Positions 36,901 through 48,900 of a stretch of 64,000 nucleotides of DNA are shown piece after piece (positions within the stretch are counted from its first letter, which is position 1; the number at the start of each line of letters is the position of its first letter). A program made the position numbers and the translations under genes. The stretch comes from Bolinopsis microptera (lineage: Eukaryota; Ctenophora; Tentaculata; Lobata; Bolinopsidae), in contig NC_087084.1 in NCBI RefSeq assembly GCF_026151205.1, positions 1,464,312-1,528,311 on the forward strand. Direction: 5' to 3'. Below the pieces are notes generated by a model. That model did no database searches. It was given only the letters and a program-made list of their open reading frames with translations, and was not told the origin of the DNA.

Positions 36901-39900
36901 TAACCTTGTACGGCTCACACACAAACTGCACTGTTTCCAGGTAGTCGTACTATTAACTGGTAACGATTAACTAACCTTGTACGGCTCTCACACAAACTGC
37001 ACTGATTCCAGATAGTCGTACTATTTACTGGTAACGATTAACTAACCTTGTACGGCTCTCACACAAACTGCACTGATTCCAGATAGTCGTACTATTTACT
37101 GGTAACGATTAACTAACCTTGTACGGCTCACATACAAACTGCACTGTTTCCAGATAGTCGTACTATTAACTGGTAACAATTAACTAACCTTGTACGGCTC
37201 ACACACAAACTGCACTGTTTCCAGATAGTCGTACTATTTACTGGTAACAATTAACTAACCTTGTACGGCTCACACACAAACTGCACTGTTTTTAGATAGT
37301 CGTACTATTAACTGGTAACAATTAACTAACCTTGTACGGCTCTCACACAAACTGCACTGATTCCAGATAGTCGTACTATTTACTGGTAACGATTAACTAA
37401 CCTTGTACGGCTCTCACACAAACTGCACTGATTCCAGATAGTCGTACTATTTACTGGTAACGATTAACTAACCTTGTACGGCTCACATACAAACTGCACT
37501 GTTTCCAGATAGTCGTACTATTAACTGGTAACAATTAACTAACCTTGTACGGCTCACACACAAACTGCACTGTTTCCAGATAGTCGTACTATTTACTGGT
37601 AACAATTAACTAACCTTGTACGGCTCACACACAAACTGCACTGTTTTTAGATAGTCGTACTATTAACTGGTAACAATTAACTAACCTTGTACGGCTCACA
37701 CACAAACTGCACTGTTTCCAGATAGTCGTACTATTTACTGGTAACAATTAACTAACCTTGTACGGCTCACACACAAACTGCACTGTTTCCAGATAGTCGT
37801 ACTATTAACTGGTAACAATTAACTAACCTTGTACGGCTCACACACAAACTGCACTGTTTCCAGATAGTCGTACTATTAACTGGTAACAATTAACTAACCT
37901 TGTACGGCTCACACACAAACTGCACTGTTTCCAGGTAGTCGTACTATTAACTGGTAACAATTAACTAACCTTGTACGGCTCACACACAAACTGCACTGTT
38001 TCCAGGTAGTCGTACTATTAACTGGTAACGATTAACTAACCTTGTACGGCTCACACACAAACTGCACTGTTTTTAGATAGTCGTACTATTAACTGGTAAC
38101 AATTAACTAACCTTGTACGGCTCACACACAAACTGCACTGTTTCCAGATAGTCGTACTATTTACTGGTAACAATTAACTAACCTTGTACGGCTCACACAC
38201 AAACTGCACTGTTTCCAGATAGTCGTCCTATTAACTGGTAACAATTAACTAACCTTGTACGGCTCACACACAAACTGCACTGTTTCCAGATAGTCGTCCT
38301 ATTAACTGGTAACGATTAACTAACCTTGTACGGCTCACACACAAACTGCACTGTTTCCAGATAGTCGTACTATTAACTGGTAACGATTAACTAACCTTGT
38401 ACGGCTCACACACAAACTGCACTGTTTCCAGATAGTCGTCCTATTAACTGGTAACGATTAACTAACCTTGTACGGCTCACACACAAACTGCACTGTTTCC
38501 AGGTAGTCGTACTATTAACTGGTAACAATTAACTAACCTTGTACGGCTCACACACAAACTGCACTGTTTCCAGATAGTCTTACTATTTACTGGTAACAAT
38601 TAACTAACCTTGTACGGCTCACACACAAACTGCACTGTTTCCAGATAGTCGTACTATTAACTGGTAACAATTAACTAACCTTGTACGGCTCACACACAAA
38701 CTGCACTGTTTCCAGATAGTTGTACTATTAACTAGTAACAATTAACTAACCTTGTACGGCTCACACACAAACTGCACTGTTTCCAGATAGTCGTACTATT
38801 AACTAGTAACAATTAACTAACCTTGTACGGCTCACACACAAACTGCACTGTTTACAGATAGTCGTACTATTAACTGGTAACAATTAACTAACCTTGTACG
38901 GCTCACACACAAACTGCACTGTTTCCAGATAGTCGTACTATTTACTGGTAACAATTAACTAACCTTGTACGGCTCACACACAAACTGCACTGTTTCCAGA
39001 TAGTCGTACTATTTACTGGTAACAATTAACTAACCTTGTACGGCTCACACACAAACTGCACTGTTTCCAGATAGTCGTACTATTTACTGGTAACAATTAG
39101 CTAACCTTGTACGGCTCACACACAAACTGCACTGTTTCCAGATAGTCGTACTCTTTACTGGTAACAATTAACTAACCTTGTACGGCTCACACACAAACTG
39201 CACTGTTTCCAGATAGTCGTACTGTTAACTGGTAACAATTAACTAACCTTGTACGGCTCACACACAAACTGCACTGTTTCCAGATAGTCGTACTATATAC
39301 TGGTAACAATTAACTAACCTTGTACGGCTCACACACAAACTGCACTGTTTCCAGATAGTCGTACTGTTAACTGGTAACAATTAACTAACCTTGTACGGCT
39401 CACACACAAACTGCACTGTTTCCAGATAGTCGTACTATATACTGGTAACAATTAACTAACCTTGTACGGCTCACACACAAACTGCACTGTTTCCAGATAG
39501 TCGTACTATATACTGGTAACAATTAACTAACCTTGTACGGCTCACACACAAACTGCACTGTTTCCAGATAGTCGTACTATTACTGGTAACAATTAACTAA
39601 CCTTGTACGGCTCACACACAAACTGCGCTGTTTCCAGATAGTCGTACTATTTACTGGTAACAATTAACTAACCTTGTACGGCTCACACACAAACTGCACT
39701 GTTTCCAGATAGTCGTACTATTAACTGGTAACAATTAACTAACCTTGTACGGCTCACACACAAACTGCACTGTTTCCAGATAGTTGTACTATTAACTAGT
39801 AACAATTAACTAACCTTGTACGGCTCACACACAAACTGCACTGTTTCCAGATAGTCGTACTATTAACTAGTAACAATTAACTAACCTTGTACGGCTCACA

Positions 39901-42900
39901 CACAAACTGCACTGTTTACAGATAGTCGTACTATTAACTGGTAACAATTAACTAACCTTGTACGGCTCACACACAAACTGCACTGTTTCCAGATAGTCGT
40001 ACTATTTACTGGTAACAATTAACTAACCTTGTACGGCTCACACACAAACTGCACTGTTTCCAGATAGTCGTACTATTTACTGGTAACAATTAACTAACCT
40101 TGTACGGCTCACACACAAACTGCACTGTTTCCAGATAGTCGTACTATTTACTGGTAACAATTAACTAACCTTGTACGGCTCACATTCAAACTGCACTGTT
40201 TCCAGATAGTCGTACTCTTTACTGGTAACAATTAACTAACCTTGTACGGCTCACACACAAACTGCACTGTTTCCAGATAGTCGTACTGTTAACTGGTAAC
40301 AATTAACTAACCTTGTACGGCTCACACACAAACTGCACTGTTTCCAGATAGTCGTACTATATACTGGTAACAATTAACTAACCTTGTACGGCTCACACAC
40401 AAACTGCACTGTTTCCAGATAGTCGTACTGTTAACTGGTAACAATTAACTAACCTTGTACGGCTCACACACAAACTGCACTGTTTCCAGATAGTCGTACT
40501 ATATACTGGTAACAATTAACTAACCTTGTACGGCTCACACACAAACTGCACTGTTTCCAGATAGTCGTACTATATACTGGTAACAATTAACTAACCTTGT
40601 ACGGCTCACACACAAACTGCACTGTTTCCAGATAGTCGTACTATTTACTGGTAACAATTAACTAACCTTGTACGGCTCACACACAAACTGCGCTGTTTCC
40701 AGATAGTCGTACTATTTACTGTAACAATTAACTAACCTTGTACGGCTCACACACAAACTGCACTGTTTCCAGATAGTCGTACTATTTACTGGTAACAATT
40801 AACTAACCTTGTACGGCTCACACACAAACTGCGCTGTTTCCAGATAGTCGTACTATTAACTGGTAACAATTAACTAACCTTGTACGGCTCACACACAAAC
40901 TGCACTGTTTCCAGATAGTCGTACTCTGCCTTGTCAGTTCCTGTTATCCTACTTCCTTCAGGTACTCTTCTTTTACATCTCACTCCTGTTAGAGAGATAA
41001 CGAATAATATTAAATGATAACATCTAAAAGTAAGCTATAACTAAGTATCCATATTCCGTGCACACTTTGAAACCATTTATTTATTTATCTACGATATTAT
41101 GTTTTTTTGTTTGGTTGAATAACTTTCCGTTAACTGATTGGGATCTGACACATGTAATTTTGTAATGATCTTTCTAATTTCTTATTTCTAATTTCTAAAT
41201 TTCTAATTTCTAATTTTTATAAAACACGAATGAACTATTTAGAAAACGTAAGACTGTGTCGAAGAGAAAATCCACAGATAAACGAATTCATTATTTGCCA
41301 GTTTACCCTTCCATAGAAAACTACCATTGATTTTTAGAAAATTCTCCAAGTATTTGAAATCAAAAACCAAATATTGAATATTCCAACTTAAAAGTGTCTT
41401 AAAACAATGGAAATATGTGGGGTGATCTACTAACGTTCACATTTTGGAGAAATCCCATCCCATTCTCCACTTTCAAGGCATGTTCGGGTATTCCGACCTT
41501 CTGGTACCATCTTATAGCCTGGATCACACATATACTGCACCGACCTGGTAAAAGGATTTTAATTTTTATCACTTCAGCAGCTTCTTTAAGGTAATAATTA
41601 TATTGCCTTATGTCTAATATCCACCTGCAACCAAAAACATTAACAAGCCGTTATTTTGCATCATTTAAATATTTTAAATCGTTGCTTTAAGATTTTTTTA
41701 AACTCACGTTCCCACCACGTTCTCATCAGCAGTCTCTATAATTCCGTTAAGAAGAGATAGTACGGGACAGGACACACATTTACACTCAGGTGGGGCGTAG
41801 GTCCACTGTTTGTTGTTTGTGCACGTTCTTATATCCTCCCCCATCAAGTGGTACCTGGGGGTTGTTACTTAGTAATACTACCTTACCGGACTTTATTAAA
41901 CCTGGGGGTTGTTACTTAGTAATGTTACCTTACCGGACTTTATTAAACCTGGGGGTTGTTACTTAGTAATGTTACCTTACCGGACTTTATTAAACCTGGG
42001 GGTTGTTACTTAGTAATGTTACCTTACCGGACTTTATAAAACGGAAATTAATTAGAGCGTCCAATAATGAACAACAACTAAATCTAAATCACATGAAAAC
42101 AGCGTTGGAGGCCCTATACTACTAGAGTTCATATTGAACAACAACTGAAACCAGCACTGACCTGTCATCCTTGCACTTGTACTGCACTGCCGCCCCCGGA
42201 GTATCGGCACCTCCTTCTAACCCACCACTAATCTGAGTGACACTGCCGTACAGGATATCCCCCACATTGCCACAGTGTTTCACTTTGCAGGAGGTGGGCC
42301 CCGGCCCGCTCCACTGGGAACCGTTCAGACAGCGCCTTACAGGGTCACCGTACAACTCGTACCCTTCGTCACACACGTAATGTACTTGCTGACCTGAAGT
42401 GTTGTTTAGTTGTTACTTTATTGCTGATAATTTGTGCGATTTTCAAAAGGATAGAGCGTAGTTTTATAACTAGAAAGAGTGTAGTTTTATAAATAGAATT
42501 TAGTTTAGGTCTTTGCGCTGGTACCAGCAAATAAAAACATAAAATACAGCAGTAATTTCTGTGTATTAAAATACAGCAGTAATTTCTGTGTATCGAGGTT
42601 TATATTTAAATACCAAATAATATAAAAGTATTCCTACTCTTAACATTGTTATAATACCCCATTACCCTGTGGCCGTCCATTAACCTACCGCCATAAGTGT
42701 ATTTAGTGTCAGCATTAGGGACCCCCTCCAACACAGGGCACACCTGCTCTACACATAAAGGAAACTTGTTATCCCACTCTGCATCCTCACCACACCGTAA
42801 CACGGCCTGACCCGTCAGAGCGTAGCTCTCGTCACATTTAAACGTTACAGAGCTCCCGCACTCGTACTTTACTCGTATTGTGTTTGCTGTGAGTCTGCCG

Positions 42901-45900
42901 TTTCCTACTGCGTGATCAGGCTTACTGCACTGCTTCACTGAGAGATGGGGGGTTTTTATAGAAATAGTATTTGAAGTAATAGTGAGGATTTAAAAGGTTG
43001 ATTATCATGATATTTCGGTCGAGGATCACCCGAAGGCAAAAGTAAGTATGACACAAGCTTGAGGAATAAAAAAGAAAAACTCTCATTTTGTTACAGACTG
43101 ACTATAAATATACAACTTGTATATTGACTACATACCTTCACACTTAGTAGGTTTAGGAGGACTCCACTACAAATATACAACTTGTATATTGACTACATAC
43201 CTTCACACTCTGTAGGTTTAGGAGGGCTCCACCTGCCGTCTATACACTGCAGTATCTCCGCTCCAGGGTTAGTCGGGCCATAACAAGGATCACACTCTAT
43301 TCTGCGCAGAATGTCTGATTCCTTGACTATCCTCCCGTGGGTAACGTTTGCAAGGGGCTCACACTCGCTGTGTTCACATCTTGGGAAGTCTCCCCTCCAG
43401 GTCCCATCTTGCTGGCAGGATATTATCATGCTGCCAACTAGGTCCCATCCTGAGGAATGCTTACTGTCAGCAGTAATATTTGGGTAGTTTCCAATAAATC
43501 AACCATCATTGAAGGATAATATTCTGGTCCCCTAGCCCTACTTGAACTTTTCCATTCACCTTTTGAAAAAAGTATAGTGAAAGGTTACGAATCGAGGGCA
43601 GGGGGGGGGGGGGGTTGGGTCCTAGATTGATTGGGACGATTTTAAGCACAACTACTCGAATTTTATAAACTTAACTGCAAGTAAAATTACACATCTTACC
43701 ATCTTCACACTCATATTCTATCTCAGTGTACGGTCTGTATTTCCCGTCCGTAGCAGCAGGATCTGGATAAGTTGTAGTTCTCATGTGTTGAGCTACTTCC
43801 GGGTGGGGGCAGGTTACTTCCTCACAGGTAGGGATAACTGTGTCATACTTACTGCTGCTCGTGCACTTCAGTTGTTTGTCTCCTACTAGTTTGTATCTGG
43901 TACAGTGAGCATGTGAGTAAAAGGTAGTTTGATATATTGTCATGTAAGTAAAGCGCAAAATAATATAGAGCCATCTTTCAAAGATGGCATCTTTGCTAGA
44001 GCCATAATGTTTTGGTTTGAACTGAAAATTAATAAAACTCTTTAGCACAAATAATGTTTGCACAAATGTCATGAATTCCTAAATAATACCGACTTACCCT
44101 AAATCACATTCAAAGCTAACGGTTTCTCCACACTTGGGTATATCCTCGACATCATGACCACTTGTAATTCTTCCTGCAATATCATCCACTTAACCGTGTA
44201 CAATACAATTTGTAAGCCTACTTTGTAATAGCATACTAGTGTCTATAGTACTGCAGTAATTTCTTCTGGTCAGACAATCAACACGACGTTTGAGCAAAGT
44301 TTGATGCTCAAATCATAATCTACTAAAGTACTAAGAACCTTGCCGTTAGAAATAGCGGGCAGATAACAAAGTATTGGATTGCAAAGTATTGAACCTTACC
44401 GTTAGAAATAGCGGGCAGATAACAAAGTATTGGATTGCAAAGTATTGAACCTTACCGTTAGAAATAGCGGGCAGATAACAAAGTATTGGATTGCAAAGTA
44501 TTTAACCTTACCGTTAGAAATAGCGGGCAGATAACAAAGTATTGGATTGCACGTGGGCTCTGGTGATGACCACGTGACTCCTTTATTCCCATCAAATACA
44601 CATTCTCTTATCTGTGCGTCTCCTCCCTGCAGCTCAGAGCACGTGTTGCACTGATAGGTAATGTTAGCTCCGTACAGGACACCTTTACCCTGCTCTTGCA
44701 GTGAAGGGAACACTGCTCCGTTATTGGGATCGTCCTGGGGTCTACAGGACATCTTCACACATTTAGGAGGTTGTGGGAACCATGCAGTCTTGTCACATCT
44801 TATCCAGGGAGTCCCCTCCATCTTGTACCCTTCCTCGCACGTGTACCAATACTGCTGGTTACAATCAGTATCCTCTAGGTTTATCTTTGCTTTCTTCATG
44901 TTAGCATGAGGAATAAGAGGGGGAGCCGGGCACTGTTTCCTGGCACATCCACTGTGAGGGGACTCCCAGGTTCCATCAGATTGGCAGAGTGCCTCCTCCG
45001 GGTGGGGGACGTGGAAACAGCGTCTCTGTCTGGGGTTTACTCCGCAGGTGTATTCTACCTGGTGTAGTGTAGTGTTAGTGTTAGTTATACTAGTTAGTTA
45101 TAGTGTTAGTATAGTGTAAGTGTAGTGTAGTGTTATAATTCTACCTGGTGTAGTATGCTACTTTAGTCAGGTTTATTAGTATGGCATCATTATAATATTT
45201 ACAATAAAAAAGAGGTGCAGGTTTTATTGAAGTTGTTGTAGTATGAGTAGAACTCATGATGATAATTAGGTGTTATCTTACCTCGTACCCATATAGAGTA
45301 TCGATATACTCAGCTACCAGCGGAAGACTGACAGAAATTTCTCCGCAATCGATCGCCACGCACTCCGGCTCCGTCCCTGACCATTTCTCTCCGTCACATT
45401 TTCGTGTTACTGTTCGGGAACTGCAATATTTAAAAAAAATTATAGAGGTGTACATTTTTGGTTCTTATTTTTCTGTTACATCTTATAACAAAAATGACAC
45501 AACGTACGATAAGATAAAACAAAGAATATGTCACGACTAGCAACGACCAGATATAACACACTCGATCAAGGTCAAGTTCCAATCTACAACCCAAACAAAT
45601 GTCAGTAAAACAAATCTAACCTTGTATAAGTAAAGTGGTAGCCGGTGTTACACTCGTACGTTACACTAGCCTCACACTGGAAGTTCTGAGAACTTGTCAT
45701 TCTGCCGTTAGCTGGTGTCCCTGGGTTGGAGCACCTCTTCTCTGAGGAAGATTAGGAAGAGTTAGGGAGATACTACACCTCTTCTCTGAGGAAGATTAGG
45801 AAGAGTTAGGAAGATTCTACACCTCTTCTCTGAGGAAGATTAGGAAGAGTTAGGGAGATACTACACCTCTTCTCTGTTAATATTAGGAAGAGTTAGGGAG

Positions 45901-48900
45901 ATACTACACCTCTTCTCTGTTAATATTAGGAAGAGTTAGGGAGATTCTACACATCTTCTCTGAGGAAGATTAGGAAGATTTAGGGAGATACTACATTACC
46001 TCTCTGGGAGATTATTTAAAAGACATTTAAGAAGTAAAGGGATGAACTGAGATTTTTAAAATAAAGAGTTGGCACTGACCCTGACAGACAGGGAAACTTC
46101 CGTTCCAGTTCCCAGTAGCTTCGCACTTTAACACATGGAACCTTGGGTAGATGCTCTCTGTTTCTTTTACACTGTAGGAAAATTTTATTATTGGGGGGTT
46201 ATTAGGAGAGCTTCTGAGGGTTTTATTATCTTGTTTATACAAGGGGGTGCTGTATAGGGGGGGGGTGTACAGGGGGGCTGTATAGAGGGGCGGTGCTGTA
46301 CAGGGGGTGTACAGGGGGGGGGGGGGGCTGTAATCTGTATAGACTATAGAGGGGCGGTGCTGTACTGGAGGACGAAAGTGCAAAGAAACTGCTGCTAACT
46401 GCTGCTGACTGCTACTAACTGCTACTAACTGCTGCTAACTGCTGCTAACTGCTGCTAACTGCTGCTAACTGTTGTTAACTGCTGCTAACTGCTGCTAACT
46501 GCTGTTAACTGCTGCTAACTGCTGCTAATTGCTGCTAGCAGCGGTTAGCAGCAGTTTCTTTGCACTTTAGTCCCCCTAGGGGGGATGTACACTGTACATT
46601 GTACAGGGGGTGTTGTACAGGGGGGGGGGGCTGTATAGGGGGTGTATAACAGGGGGCTGTATTACTAGCTCAACAGAGTTAAAATCATTGGTAAGATTAG
46701 TTTTGTATTCTATGTGGAATTCGAAAACAATCTTCATCCGTTTAATCTAACTTGAAATTTAATCAAACCCATGGAAGTGTTTAGTGTTTACCTTTCGTTT
46801 TTGAAGGCACTATTAAACTTGTAACAATCATCGCACTTGAACGTGACAACAGTACCGTACTCGTGTGTGAGATCGGGGAAGTGAGAGCGGTTAGGTGAGG
46901 AGTTTATTGAGGTGCAGACTTTAACTAAGGGGGGAGGTTTCAGTTAGAGAACCGTGAAACAAAAATATTTAGATATTATTTTAACTATCACAAACCCGTT
47001 CATTTATTCGAGGTTACGTGTTGGTGATTGTATAAATTGATGAATCAGTAAGAAAATTAAAACAATTATCATTTAAAAACCAAGTTAAATATTCAGATAG
47101 TAAAAAGTGAAATTGTCTTACTTGAGCAGACGGGGTGTTTACCAGTCCACTTTCCCCACTCAGTGCAGTTCCGGACCAAATCACCGTCTGTCAGGTAATA
47201 CCCTTCATCACACTTGTAAACAGCCTGGGTTTTCAGTTTTAGGATACACACAATACTTTCCCATGACTGATAGGCTAATTTTATTAATAACCGCTAAATA
47301 TTGTCTTTCAGGGAGGACAGTATACTTATAGCTGGTGTACGCATGACAGGCCCCCTCCCCCCTCTCTTCCTACACCCCAGGTACGCATGACAGGCCCCCT
47401 CCCCCCTCTTCCTACACCCCTGGTACGCATGATAAACAAGTTTACTGAAGAGAAGTTTAAAGTAAAAAAACTATTCCTCAAACAAACTAACCGCTCCATC
47501 ACAAGTGCCATCAATGCTGACGAGACTGCCGTGAGTAGGGGGACTAGGTGGGGCCTCACACGTGATTCTCTCGCACGTGGGCGCTGTCTCGTTCCACATC
47601 CCTCTAGTACAGTCCCCAGGGTCAGGTACACACTTCCTCCTCTCACAGAGGCACTCAGAGTCGTGACTGAAGGTGTAGCACCTGTCACATCTGTAACGCG
47701 CCATGTCCCCACATCCTCGTCCCGTTGTGTCTACTTGTCCGTGCTCTATTTCCGGAGCTTCTTCACATTGTCTTACTGCAAACAGGTGTGGTGTCGTTTA
47801 TAGATGGGTGATAGGTTAGTGATCAATAGTTAGTCGGTCGTAAATCAACTAAATTATTGTGGTATATTTACTATATGAGTATATGAAACATCAAAATTTA
47901 TTTAACATCCTCAATAAATGTAATAGATTGTACTACAATCTGTAGTACAATAGTTATAAATGTTGTGAAAATAGTTTATAACTATGACACGCTCATAGTG
48001 ATAAACTTTTTCTTCTAAGTCGTCCAATGTTTACATGACTTACAGTTCATTTTAGGCTCTTTTGTTGTCCAAGACCAAGATTTATCGTAATTACATTGCG
48101 CTTCCATGATTCCATCCGTCGACTGAAAGACATTATTATTATAAAACAGGATCTTACCGACTAAAATTATTCAAAAAATTACCTTAATGCGATAAACTGT
48201 ACCCAATTGAAACAGATTTTCCCAACCTCTGTTGCATGCACAGCTATATCTTTGATTTCGTTTAATTCATGCAAGTTACCTATATGCCCTGAAAGACAGG
48301 GCTTCCTAATTATCAAGTCATATATCTGAACTGCTATCTACAAATTATTGCTTTTTTGCATTATATCAGAAATGATTGTTCCAATTCGCTAAATTTTCTT
48401 TCCACCCTTAAACTTAAATCAACATAATATTGTGTATTAACAGATTAAGCTAATCTATGATTTAAGAATTAATAAAGAAACCATTGTCTCTTCAGCACAC
48501 GACTCCTCGTAGTAGCACTCGTCACACTCCAGTTCCTTCTTAAAGTTACACTTGTTCTCTCCTGCTTTATAGGTACAGTGTGGTACAGCTGGCGGGGTGG
48601 CGCACTTCGACCCTGATAATTAATTGGTTTTTAATTTTTTTAAAGCTGTATTTTAATTTGTTTTTAAACACTTATTGCTTTAAAGGGTTTTTTTTTCTTC
48701 GATTTACTCGTATACTTTTTTACGAGTTCCATTTATCAGGATATCCTAAAATTATATAAATTTCCAACTCAAATGAAGATATAGTTTTATTGGGGGTATT
48801 TATTAGTGTGCTAACTAATTAATCAGTTATTAAGAAAAAAAGAAAAAAATTTATGTTAAGAAAAAAGAAAAAAATATGAAAATATAAAAAAGTATCTCTT

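Noticed and set aside
28965..40879. CRISPR-like array
   Set aside because: Regular spacing, but units are contiguous without unique spacers, the DNA is eukaryotic, and the unit derives from exon 45 and its intron.
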